Source of the DNA: DASYVD01 sp050693035
Lineage (GTDB): Bacteria > Actinomycetota > UBA4738 > CALAEC01
Length of the DNA stretch: 64,000 bases
Direction of reading: 5' to 3'
Assembly (NCBI GenBank): GCA_050693035.1
Contig: JBOGWB010000061.1
Location: forward strand, 1-64,000
Shown here: positions 14,931 through 23,793 of the stretch, piece after piece
How positions within the stretch are numbered: position 1 is the stretch's first letter
How the letters are laid out: the number at the start of each line of letters is the position of its first letter
Translations under genes and position numbers: made by a program
Notes under the pieces: model-generated
What the model was told of the DNA's origin: nothing
Seen by the model: only the letters and a program-made list of their open reading frames with translations
The model's database searches: none

Positions 14931-16964
14931 TCATGCGCGGGGCAAGGGAAGCGAGGCCCGACGAACCCCATCGAGGGCGCTGGCGACCGCATCCAGCGTC
15001 AACTTGCTGGCCAGACCCCAGGTCAATGCCCCAACGTAGTCGAGGGGAGTGCCGAAGGGCTTGCCTACGTAGACGGTCTGCATCCCCAGGTAGATGGCAC
15101 CCACCAGCAGAAGCGCAAAGATGACCCTAGTCCATGTCCGAATGCGTTGCTCAAGCCACGAGGCTCTGGCTGCCGGCTCTGAAGGCTCGCGCTTGAGATC
15201 CGCAAGGAGGTTCCTCCAACGAGGCTCCCGTTCCTTAAGACGGCTTCCGATCGGCTGCGGAGCGATCAGAAATGACATCTGGGGCTGGGCAGTGAGGAAC
15301 TCCCGGAGTGCCTCCTCCTCTGGACGGAGATGGTAGCTAAGTCGGGCGATACTCTGCTCGATCCGATCCATGTCCCGCTCGGTTTCCCTGGCCAGGAAGT
15401 CACCCGGATCCACGGCGTACCACAAATCCCACCTGGCCTCACTAAAGAGGCCATCCAAGCTTCGGAGTGACTTCCGCTCCTCCTCGGTCCAAGGGTCGCT
15501 TGGCCGGTCGGCCTGCCCGGCATCCGCGCGCAAGCGCTTAGCCAACTCCTCCAAGTCATCAAGCTGTGCATCAACTTCGACCCACGCGTTGGCCAGGACC
15601 GTCCACTTCGCGACGCTCTCCGCGAGAGCCGGCAGCGTCTTCAGATCAGTCCTCCCCAAGTCAGGGACGGTGGCGGGGCGGAGGACTTCCTGGGCCCGTT
15701 TCAGAAGAGCGGGCCTAATCGGCGAGGTAGGATCAACGCTGGGAGGTCGCCTTTCAGGGCGATCGCCCACGTCTCGGACTTTGTTGAGAGCGTCGTCCAA
15801 GGCGACCAGCTTCTTTCCGAAGTCCTTCCAGACCGTCGCTTGTTCATCGAGTGTCTTCATGTTGGACAGTGCGCCCTTATAGGTCTGGTCCTGCTCATCG
15901 AGCACGAAGAAGAACGACTGCTCTACGGCCTTCAAGTCTGCATCCACCTCGTTGGCGGACTTCTTGAGACGCTGAGCAATCGAGGGGAGGTTGAAACGAC
16001 GGGCTGCGACATCCTTCTGAAACGCGTCGTCGGCCTCCTGGATACGCTCTATAGCGCGCGCGAGTTGAATGCGAAGCCTGGAGATCCGCGCGCGGACACC
16101 GATGAATCGCTGGATGAGCCATGCCGCTGCCACCCCCAAGGCCAACGCGAGCAGTGGGAGAAAGGGTCGGTCCTTGATTACCACGGTAAGCGTGGCCTCG
16201 CCGGCCTCGTCATCCTCTGGGAGAAGGTCGACCTCCCCCTTGTAGGTTCCCGCGTCATAGGATCCGTCGATGCTGAGGTCGAGCGCGGGGACGCCTCCGA
16301 TGACCTCAGAGGTCTCTCCCATCGATGAGACTTCGAGGGCACCCTCGCCCCCGGACCGGAGCAGAATCCCGAGCACAGTACCTTCGGGCGGCGGAGAGAT
16401 GGGTGTGTCCGCTTCCTTCACATCGAGGGGTAGACGTGCTTGGTCCATCGAGAGACGGCCCTCGGGGAAATAGAACCACGAACGATACGAGGTGAAGGCA
16501 TACTCGGAGACAAGAGGACTGTTTGAGGGAGGGGATGGCTCAGTGACTTCGAGCTCCACTCGTTTGTGGATCACTGGGCCGGTTGGAACCTCCTGCACGC
16601 TTAGGGTGCCCACGTATTTCCCAGGTTCAGGCGTTTGACCCTGATTACCTAGAACTTCGAGCGCAGCGCTGCCCCGTGGGGGCAGCCTCACTCGCCCGAA
16701 TACCCGAAGGGTAGTTGCCCTCGCTTCCCGAGGAAGGCCGAATAGGGTCACCCTCGCTCTGAGGAAGCGGACTCGGCCGCTGGAGTTCCACAAGAGCACT
16801 TGCTCTATCTCAGGAGGCCACGTATCGGTTGAGATGACAAGCGGATCCCGGTCGGCAAACCGGAAGGCCCGCGCTGCCGCCGCAGGGTCGGTCGCGAGAA
16901 TTCCGACGACAAGACCGAGTGAGGCCGAAAACGAGAGAGCCAGCCGTCCGAACCTGGGGGCCAC
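14931..16964 (-). CDS. Large membrane protein with extracellular domain and cytoplasmic coiled coil, unknown family
   Basis: 677 residues. A signal-type helix at the start (LALSFSASLGLVVGILA) is followed by ~230 exported residues, mostly beta. A membrane helix lies near residue 275 (FLPLLALALGVAAAWLIQRF). Then comes ~310 residues of charged, coiled-coil-rich cytoplasmic sequence (RISRLRIQLARAIERIQEAD...), and two hydrophobic helices close the protein (VIFALLLVGAIYLGMQTVYV and YVGALTWGLASKLTLDAVAS). The layout suggests an envelope-spanning sensor or scaffold. I recognise no family. It lies between the tRNA fragment and the integrase remnant, so it may be element cargo. Confidence 0.75.
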   Translation of the reverse strand: MAPRFGRLALSFSASLGLVVGILATDPAAAARAFRFADRDPLVISTDTWPPEIEQVLLWNSSGRVRFLRARVTLFGLPREARATTLRVFGRVRLPPRGSAALEVLGNQGQTPEPGKYVGTLSVQEVPTGPVIHKRVELEVTEPSPPSNSPLVSEYAFTSYRSWFYFPEGRLSMDQARLPLDVKEADTPISPPPEGTVLGILLRSGGEGALEVSSMGETSEVIGGVPALDLSIDGSYDAGTYKGEVDLLPEDDEAGEATLTVVIKDRPFLPLLALALGVAAAWLIQRFIGVRARISRLRIQLARAIERIQEADDAFQKDVAARRFNLPSIAQRLKKSANEVDADLKAVEQSFFFVLDEQDQTYKGALSNMKTLDEQATVWKDFGKKLVALDDALNKVRDVGDRPERRPPSVDPTSPIRPALLKRAQEVLRPATVPDLGRTDLKTLPALAESVAKWTVLANAWVEVDAQLDDLEELAKRLRADAGQADRPSDPWTEEERKSLRSLDGLFSEARWDLWYAVDPGDFLARETERDMDRIEQSIARLSYHLRPEEEALREFLTAQPQMSFLIAPQPIGSRLKEREPRWRNLLADLKREPSEPAARASWLEQRIRTWTRVIFALLLVGAIYLGMQTVYVGKPFGTPLDYVGALTWGLASKLTLDAVASALDGVRRASLPLPRA

Positions 16965-17174
16965 CTTCAGGTCTCCGTGCGCCCGATTGCCGGGACGGTA
17001 GCCTCACCGCGCTGAAAGGTCAACCCCTGCGTTGGGATCGTTCGGGTCCCTCGCTGCCCGGTTCCCACCGGCCCCAACAGGAGAGCCGTGCCCCTGACGC
17101 TTCTGGCACTCTCTGCTCCGTGCACGTCGTGGCCCAAGGTGTACGTTTCTGTCGGTCCGCCCTGGGAGACGCGC

Positions 17175-17357
17175 TCGAAGGCGGGCATGCACCCAATGGC
17201 TGTGAAGGAGATGATGGGCCACTCAAGCATCCGAGTGACCTACGACGTCTACGGCCACCTGTTCCCGACGATGCACGAAGCCAGCATCGCCTCCTTAGAA
17301 GCCGCTTTCCCCAGCGCCAAGCACCGAGAGGAGAAAGGCCAGCAGCGTTACGAGTAA
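17175..17357 (+). pseudogene. C-terminal remnant of a tyrosine integrase
   Basis: The segment MAVKEMMGHSSIRVTYDVYG, followed by HLF, is the end of a phage-type tyrosine recombinase: the second catalytic histidine (MGHSS) and the nucleophile Tyr (Y-G-H-L). It continues to SIASLEAAFPSA. Sequence before about 17175 in this frame is not integrase-like and the Arg and first His boxes are missing, so only the last ~60 residues survive. Confidence 0.65.
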
Positions 17358-17723
17358 CAGCGATCCCTCGCGGCTCGCGCAGTGGAGGAAGTTTGGTGAA
17401 TTGACGAGGCATACAGGTTGAGAGGTACCGACTGAGAAGAGACGTGCGTCCGGGACAAGTGCAGACCACCATCGTCGAAGACCGCGATGCCTGCCACGAT
17501 CACCTCTTGCATCGAAGCTGGCCACTCTCCGAAGCGTGAACCGCCCGATACCGAGACTCTTCCCGAATGCGGGACATCCATTCCAGGTCTAGCCAATTCT
17601 GACTATTGACAGTTCCTCCCCCTCCATAGCAGAAACCGAGCAAGCGGGACGGCACCGCCGAGCTTGAGGCCGCTTCGTCCTTCCCCACTCTGGTTGCGGG
17701 GTGCCCGGAGGGAGGGAGCTGAA
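17358..17723. other. Leader region of the RHS gene
   Basis: This stretch lacks a convincing gene. A TTGACA at 17606-17611 could be a -35 element, with a weak -10 (TAGCAG) 15 bases on. A GGAGGGAG ribosome site at about 17710-17717 serves the ATG at 17724. Confidence 0.35.
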
Positions 17724-20700
17724 ATGGCTCTGCGGCGCTTGCTGGTGGTCCTCATCATCCCATTGATCGTCTTCGAGCTGCCCCCGCTCCCAGGGCTTGA
17801 CAGATCACCCCAGCCCGCTTGGGCGGACGGACCCGGCACCAGTCTCGTCTCTATCGGGGACGCCGAAGAGTTCCCGAACGGTACAGGGGAATTTGGATCG
17901 ATCTCATCAGATGGTCGCTACGTGGCGTTCGAGTCCGCCGCGTCTAACCTGGTCGCAGGGGACACCAACTCGAAACTCGATGTCTTTGTGCGCGACCGCG
18001 TGGCCGGCACGAGCCGGCGGGTTTCGATCTCCTCCTCAGGGGAGCAGGGCAACGGTCACAGCGGCGGCCCTCCGTCGATTTCCGGCGATGGTCGATTCGT
18101 GGTCTTTACGTCTCAGGCGACAAACCTCGTGTCTGGCGACACCAACGGAATTACTGACGTCTTCGCTCATGACCTTGTCACGGGTACCACCACCCGGGTT
18201 TCGGTCGACTCCTCAGGCAACCAGAGCAACGACATAAGTAGCTTGCCGCGTATCTCGGGAGACGGCCGCTACGTCGTCTTCCAGTCCGATGCATCAAACC
18301 TCGTTCCAGAGGATACCAATGGCGGCGTCTTCGGTCAAGACATCTTCCTGCATGATCGCGTTACGGCGGAAACATCGCGCATGTCCGTGGGTCCATCGGG
18401 GCAGCAGTGCGACTGCGACAGCTCCGATCCCTCCATTTCCAGCGACGGCCAGTTCGTCGCGTTCCGATCGGATGGCCTTACTCCTGGAGAGAGCCATGTC
18501 GGATTCGCCATCTACGTGAGACAGGTGTCGCCATACGACATAGAAATTGTCTCCAATGGCCCCGAGGACACCCCTGCGAACGGGAACACCGGGGAGCTAT
18601 CTTGGATCTCGGCCGATGGCCGCTACGTCGCCTTCGCGTCCTGGGCAACGAACCTGGTCCCAAACGACACGAACGAGTTGGAGGACATCTTCCTCCACGA
18701 CCGACTGACTCGCTCTGCGAAGCGCGTAAACCTGAGCTCTTCGGGTGCCCAAGCCAATAACTACGACTTTGGAGCCGTACGTCGAATCTCCGTCTCGGCT
18801 CACGGGAGATTTATCGCCTTTGCATCCGACGCCACGAATCTCGTGCCCTTCGACACGAACATGCAAAGAGATATCTTCGTACGGGACGTCGTAGCAGGCA
18901 CCACGACTCGTGTATCTGTCGACAACTCCGGGAATCAGAGCAGCTCGGCGAGTGAGCGGCCAGCGATCTCCTCGAACGGTAGGTACGTTGTCTTCGACAG
19001 TCGCATGCTATCGGGCGGTTCCCTGCAGGTGCATATCCGCGACCAGGGACCGCTGCTTTCGATTCCGGATGCTCAGACTTTCGGCCCCTGCCAGAGCGCC
19101 ACGCACGCCGCCAACCCGACCGACTGCCAGTCCGACCCGGTCAACAGCGCCACAGGTAGTTTCGTTACCTCCGCAACGGATATAGCTCTGCCCGGAATCG
19201 GGATTCCGTTCGTATTCTCCCGCTCGTATACGTCTGCGGATACGAGTCCAGGACCCCTGGGCATTGGCTGGACCCACAACTACGGGGTGTCGCTGACTAT
19301 ACAGCCCAACGGGGATGCGATCTTCAGAGCCGAAACCGGGCAGCAGATCCCTTTTACCCTTCAAGCCGACGGGTCGTTCCTTCCCCCCTCCGGCGGCCGC
19401 TCGACCCTCCGCGCGGTCCAGGGTGGATACGAACTCCTCACCCGGGATCAGATTCGTTACCGGTTCGACACTCAGGGGCGGGTCACGAGCCTCAAGGAGC
19501 GCAACAACCAAGGCCTTACCTTCTCCTACGATGCCGATGGTCGGCTCAACGTGATCACGGACAGCGTGGGCCGAGCGATCTCCCTCACGTACAACCCCTC
19601 CGGGCTGCTTTCCGGGGTCAGCGTGCCTGATGGCCGAAGCGTAGCCTACGGGTACACTTCGGGGCGGCTCAGTTCGGTCACGGACGTCCGCGGGGGAACG
19701 AGCTCGTATACGTATGACGCGAACGGTTGGCTCGAAGCGGTCGTCGACGCTAACAGCCACACCGTTGTCACGAACACCTACGGATCCGGAGGCCGGGTCA
19801 TCCGCCAGGTAGACGCCCTGGGGAATCCGAGCACGTTTTCTTGGGATTCCGCGACTCAGACGCAGACCATGACCGATGCCCGGGGCAACACCTGGCAGGA
19901 CGTCTACTCGGGCAATGTCCTGATCCGCCGCATCGATCCTCTAGGTAACACCATCACATTCGATTACGACGACGACCTCAACCTCATGAGCATCACCGAC
20001 CCTCGCGGCAACACCACTTTGCTTGCATACGGGCAGGCGGGCAACCTCATCAGTCGGACGGCGCCCCGTCCGCTCGCCTACAAGGAAACGTTCAAGTACG
20101 ACGCCCAGAACAACCTTGTGAGTCGCCGGGACGGTCGAGGGAACACGACGAGATATGACTATGACGCCGCTGGAAACCTGATCAGGGTCACCGAACCCGG
20201 GAATGTGGTTACTGAGTATGGGAGGCACCCGGACGGAACAGGTCAGTTGGTAAGCATAACGGATCCTCGACTTAAGGTCACCCGATTCGACTATGACACC
20301 TCCGGGAATCTGACGACAATCACTTCTCCGCTAGGGAATGTGATCAGGATCTGTTACGACTCGGCGGGACGCATGACCAGCCTGGTCGAACCTCGAGGCA
20401 TCACATGCGCAAACCCAGACGACTATCGGTGGGTCTACACCTACGACGCTGCGGGTAACATGCTGACCGAGACCGATCCCTTGGGAAACCGGACGACGTG
20501 GGGGTACGATTCCGCCGGGAATCTGACGAGCCGGATCGACGCTAAGGATCGGACGACCAGTTGGGCGTATAACGCGGCCAACGAGCTCACATCTGTGACG
20601 GCTCCCGGAAACATCATTACAAGCTATGATTATGACGCCGTAGGAAACCTCAGGACTCGCACCGACGCCAAGACGCACGTGACCACGTACGGTTACGATC

Positions 20701-22586
20701 AAGCCAACCGTCTCTCAAGCGTCACGTTGCCCCTGAACCGGCAATGGACCTACGACTACGATGCGTCGGGCAACCTCACAACGACCATCGATGCGGCAGG
20801 AAGCGCGACTCCCCAAACTGGAGACGGCACGACCACCTACTCGTACGATGCGCTGAACAGGCTCACCGGCATCGACTACAGCGACGCCACTCCCGATGTC
20901 ACCTTTGGTTACGATGCCAACTCAAACCCCACCTCGATGACCGACGGAGCCGGGACCGAAACATACACATTCGACGATCTCGACCGCCTCACGCGAGTTA
21001 CCCGCGGAAGCCAAACCTTTTCTTACGAGTACGACGCCGCCGGGAACGTTACCAAGAGGACCTACCCCGACAGTACTGTAGTGGACTATTCGTATGATGA
21101 CGATGGCCGTCTCTTGAACATCACTTCCGGTGGAGCCACGACGACCCACGGCTATGATGTGGCTGGGAATCTCACACAGATCACGCTGCCTTCCGCGAAC
21201 GGATATGGCGAAACCCGCACTTATGACCGTGCGGGACGGCTTACAGAAGTGAAGAATGCGAAGGGGACGGATGTCCTCTCGCGGTTCACCTACACGCTCG
21301 ATGCCGTAGGCAACCCGACCCAGGTCGTCACGCCAACGGAGACAATCACCTATCAGTACGACAACATGGATCGCCTGACCGAAGTCTGCTACCAGGCGAG
21401 CTGCCCCGGGGCCAATGACCCCTTCATTCGACACAGTTACGATAACGTTGGGAACAGGTCAACCGAGACTCGACCGGCCGGAATCACGACGTACAGCTAC
21501 AACGACGCCGATCAGCTCACCTCACGTAGCGGGCCGAGTGGGACCACCTCTTACTCCTATGACCCCAACGGGAATCAGACCGCCGCAGGCAACACGACCT
21601 TCACCTATGACCTGGCAAACCGGATGAAGTCCGCCACGACAGGCCCCACGACCATCACCTACACATACGATGGCGCAGGGAAGCGCCTGCAGGCTTCATC
21701 CGGGAGCCAGGCTTCCAAGAAGACAAACTACCTCTCGGACGTCAATGGAATTCTTAGCCAGCTTGCCCTTGAGCGTGATGGCAGCGACCGGCTGCTCCGA
21801 CGATATGTGCATGGACACGATCTCGTTTCCATGAGCACCGGAGGCGCCCCATACTACTATCACCACGACGGACTGGGGAGCATTGCCAATCTCACTTCAG
21901 ACAAGGGCGTGCTTCAGTGGACATACTCGTACGAGCCCTTCGGCGTTGTCCGTAGCGAGATCAAGAACAACCGCAACGCACCCACAAACCTGATGCGCTT
22001 CGCCGGCGAGCTGCTTGACACGACCACGGGCCTCTATCATCTCCGGGCCCGAGAATACGATGCAACCACGGGACGGTTGCTCAGGATTGATCCGCTACCT
22101 GCTCCAATCTCGGCACCCTACACGGGACGATACGTATACGTCGGCAACCGGCCGACTGTTCTAGTCGATCCCAGCGGGCTTCGGGGAGTCGACAAGTCAG
22201 GCTGTCCCTACTGGGGACGGCTGTTAACCTTCGGGGAGTGGGAGAACGTCTACTGCGAGGGCTTCCAGAGCATGAGCCCAGGGTGGCAGGCGGCTCTGGG
22301 TGGGAACTGGAACTTTAGTGCCTGCTGGTACGGCTGTATTACCGTGGGGGCCGAGGGCATTTCCATCGGGTTCTTCCAGTTTGGGCCCGGCAAAACACGA
22401 ATTCGACAGGGCTTCGGCTTCGCCGCTTACGCGACGATTGGATCAGAGCCTGAGAGCGGACTGTCTGCCATGGTCTGCAATGGCGTTTGCCTAGGCGGGT
22501 ACGGGAATGTTGGGGCGCCGGGAGGAGGCGCGCAGGTGGGAATCGGCACGCCCGGCGTATTTTTGGGCGGGAATATCGAACCGTGA
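17724..22586 (+). CDS. RHS/YD-repeat protein with N-terminal beta-propeller, candidate polymorphic toxin
   Basis: 1620 residues. A signal peptide (LLVVLIIPLIVF..., to about residue 35) is followed by ~400 residues of TolB/PD40-type propeller repeats (ISSDGRYVAFESAASNLV and relatives). A DUF6531-like entry follows (NSATGSFVTSATDIALPG). About 800 residues of YD repeats (YDAAGNLIRVTEPG and similar) come next, then the RHS core (YHHDGLGSIANL, LYHLRAREYDATTGRLLRID, NRPTVLVDPSG). The ~150-residue tip after DPSG is Cys- and Gly-rich and not recognised; in this family that tip is normally the variable effector. Start chosen for its GGAGGGAG site and signal peptide. Confidence 0.85.
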   Translation: MALRRLLVVLIIPLIVFELPPLPGLDRSPQPAWADGPGTSLVSIGDAEEFPNGTGEFGSISSDGRYVAFESAASNLVAGDTNSKLDVFVRDRVAGTSRRVSISSSGEQGNGHSGGPPSISGDGRFVVFTSQATNLVSGDTNGITDVFAHDLVTGTTTRVSVDSSGNQSNDISSLPRISGDGRYVVFQSDASNLVPEDTNGGVFGQDIFLHDRVTAETSRMSVGPSGQQCDCDSSDPSISSDGQFVAFRSDGLTPGESHVGFAIYVRQVSPYDIEIVSNGPEDTPANGNTGELSWISADGRYVAFASWATNLVPNDTNELEDIFLHDRLTRSAKRVNLSSSGAQANNYDFGAVRRISVSAHGRFIAFASDATNLVPFDTNMQRDIFVRDVVAGTTTRVSVDNSGNQSSSASERPAISSNGRYVVFDSRMLSGGSLQVHIRDQGPLLSIPDAQTFGPCQSATHAANPTDCQSDPVNSATGSFVTSATDIALPGIGIPFVFSRSYTSADTSPGPLGIGWTHNYGVSLTIQPNGDAIFRAETGQQIPFTLQADGSFLPPSGGRSTLRAVQGGYELLTRDQIRYRFDTQGRVTSLKERNNQGLTFSYDADGRLNVITDSVGRAISLTYNPSGLLSGVSVPDGRSVAYGYTSGRLSSVTDVRGGTSSYTYDANGWLEAVVDANSHTVVTNTYGSGGRVIRQVDALGNPSTFSWDSATQTQTMTDARGNTWQDVYSGNVLIRRIDPLGNTITFDYDDDLNLMSITDPRGNTTLLAYGQAGNLISRTAPRPLAYKETFKYDAQNNLVSRRDGRGNTTRYDYDAAGNLIRVTEPGNVVTEYGRHPDGTGQLVSITDPRLKVTRFDYDTSGNLTTITSPLGNVIRICYDSAGRMTSLVEPRGITCANPDDYRWVYTYDAAGNMLTETDPLGNRTTWGYDSAGNLTSRIDAKDRTTSWAYNAANELTSVTAPGNIITSYDYDAVGNLRTRTDAKTHVTTYGYDQANRLSSVTLPLNRQWTYDYDASGNLTTTIDAAGSATPQTGDGTTTYSYDALNRLTGIDYSDATPDVTFGYDANSNPTSMTDGAGTETYTFDDLDRLTRVTRGSQTFSYEYDAAGNVTKRTYPDSTVVDYSYDDDGRLLNITSGGATTTHGYDVAGNLTQITLPSANGYGETRTYDRAGRLTEVKNAKGTDVLSRFTYTLDAVGNPTQVVTPTETITYQYDNMDRLTEVCYQASCPGANDPFIRHSYDNVGNRSTETRPAGITTYSYNDADQLTSRSGPSGTTSYSYDPNGNQTAAGNTTFTYDLANRMKSATTGPTTITYTYDGAGKRLQASSGSQASKKTNYLSDVNGILSQLALERDGSDRLLRRYVHGHDLVSMSTGGAPYYYHHDGLGSIANLTSDKGVLQWTYSYEPFGVVRSEIKNNRNAPTNLMRFAGELLDTTTGLYHLRAREYDATTGRLLRIDPLPAPISAPYTGRYVYVGNRPTVLVDPSGLRGVDKSGCPYWGRLLTFGEWENVYCEGFQSMSPGWQAALGGNWNFSACWYGCITVGAEGISIGFFQFGPGKTRIRQGFGFAAYATIGSEPESGLSAMVCNGVCLGGYGNVGAPGGGAQVGIGTPGVFLGGNIEP

Positions 22587-22807
22587 GTAAGCCGAACAGA
22601 CCTCGATTCAGCCGTACCGCAGGAATCGTGGCCACAATTGCAGTGGTAGCGGTTGCCGGGTTCGTGCTTACGCGCTCTATCCCAGGTGTCTGGTGGAGAA
22701 TTGTCTATGTCGGCATGGTCTTGCTGGTCCTGATTAACATCGCTGTTGGGGAGCGCGACGGTCTCTACGATCGCGCCACGAGATGGCTTAGGCGGTTCCG
22801 TCAATAG
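22583..22807 (+). CDS. Small two-helix membrane protein coupled to the RHS gene, possible immunity protein
   Basis: 74 residues with two hydrophobic helices, TAGIVATIAVVAVAGFVLT and WRIVYVGMVLLVLINIAV, and a basic C-terminus. Its GTG overlaps the RHS stop codon (GTGA), so it is made in step with the RHS protein. Small membrane proteins directly after RHS tips are often cognate immunity proteins. Here that role is inferred from position only. Confidence 0.6.
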   Translation: MSKPNRPRFSRTAGIVATIAVVAVAGFVLTRSIPGVWWRIVYVGMVLLVLINIAVGERDGLYDRATRWLRRFRQ

Positions 22808-22827
22808 GCAGCTGACCATCAGACTCG

Positions 22828-23040
22828 ATGACCCTGGGTTTCTGGGTGGGTCGAATCGGAGCGGGGGGACCGTTTCCGTTGTGGCGATGCCACGACGATC
22901 AAGTGGGTCGCGTTAGGCGGGTCCGGATCGGGTCCATCCTCCAGTACGTTCGGAACCTCCCCTGGGAGCGGGCCGTCCTCCGGGACTTCTTCCCCTCCGA
23001 GTTCCACGACTGGCCGGAGCCATGGTGGCCGGGACCATGA
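22828..23040 (+). CDS. 70-residue protein of unknown function in the integrase module
   Basis: The frame ends DFFPSEFHDWPEPWWPGP and its TGA overlaps the ATG at 23037 (ATGA), suggesting translational coupling. There is no recognised domain. A Trp/Pro-rich end follows a basic helical middle. It may be an element accessory protein. Confidence 0.4.
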   Translation: MTLGFWVGRIGAGGPFPLWRCHDDQVGRVRRVRIGSILQYVRNLPWERAVLRDFFPSEFHDWPEPWWPGP

Positions 23041-23360
23041 GCATCGAGATCACGGTGGCCATCATCGCCGCGTCCCCTCCCACCCTTGCCGCCATCCTGG
23101 CCTTCCTCCAGAGCCGGTCCGTCCGCCGGCAGGTGGCGACCAGCGGGAAGGCCCCCATCGGGGCGGTGGTGGAGCGCCTCGAGCGAAGGGTGGAGCGGCT
23201 GGACGAGAAGGTGTCGGGGATCGCGGACCGCCTCGCGCACATGGAGGGGCGGGAGGTCCTTCCCCTGCGGCTCGACCGGCGCGTGGAGCGGCTGGACGAG
23301 GAGCTGCGCGCCCTGGGCGAGCGTGTGGCCCGGATCGAGCCGAAGGGCGGGACCCCCTGA
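23037..23360 (+). CDS. Single-pass membrane protein with coiled coil
   Basis: 107 residues. One N-terminal hydrophobic helix (ITVAIIAASPPTLAAILAFL) precedes a long charged coiled coil (VVERLERRVERLDEKVSGIA and a second similar heptad run). Small proteins of this layout are common in actinobacterial prophages next to holin/integrase genes. The start is set by ATGA overlap with the 70-residue gene, and the end overlaps the excisionase start (TGATG). Confidence 0.6.
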   Translation: MSIEITVAIIAASPPTLAAILAFLQSRSVRRQVATSGKAPIGAVVERLERRVERLDEKVSGIADRLAHMEGREVLPLRLDRRVERLDEELRALGERVARIEPKGGTP

Positions 23361-23620
23361 TGGACGCGGACCGGCGGATACGCGGCGGCACGAACGAGGA
23401 CGTGCCGAGAGGAACGGCGAAGGAGCGCAACCTTCTGATGTCCGTTCAGGAGGGGGTGCTGCTCCGCGTCGAGGCGGCGGCGATCTTGCTCGGCATCGGC
23501 AGAACGACCATGTACGAGCTGATCAGGCGCAGAGCGATCCCCGTGGTGCGGATCGGACGCCGTACCCTCGTCCACCGCGCGGACTTGGAGCGATTCGCAC
23601 AGGCCCAGCGCGGTCGGTAG
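23360..23620 (+). CDS. Excisionase-family helix-turn-helix protein
   Basis: 86 residues. The core LLRVEAAAILLGIGRTTMYE, then LIRRRAIPVVRIGRRTLVHR, is a MerR-like HTH_17 excisionase domain. The ATG overlaps the stop of the preceding gene (TGATG). It lies 170 bases before the integrase, the usual Xis-Int order, so it probably sets the direction of recombination. Confidence 0.8.
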   Translation: MDADRRIRGGTNEDVPRGTAKERNLLMSVQEGVLLRVEAAAILLGIGRTTMYELIRRRAIPVVRIGRRTLVHRADLERFAQAQRGR

Positions 23621-23793
23621 GGATCGATGTCCGCACGACCGCGTGGCTCGCTCACCATCCGACCGCCACGCCAGCCGGGTGGTCGTGCGGCACCGGCCGA
23701 CGCTCCATCTCGGCAGAGATGTCATAGGAGTGCCGGACCATCCCCGCTACGGACCGGCCCCGAGTCGGGGCCGAAGGCGCAGGAGAACTGGTC

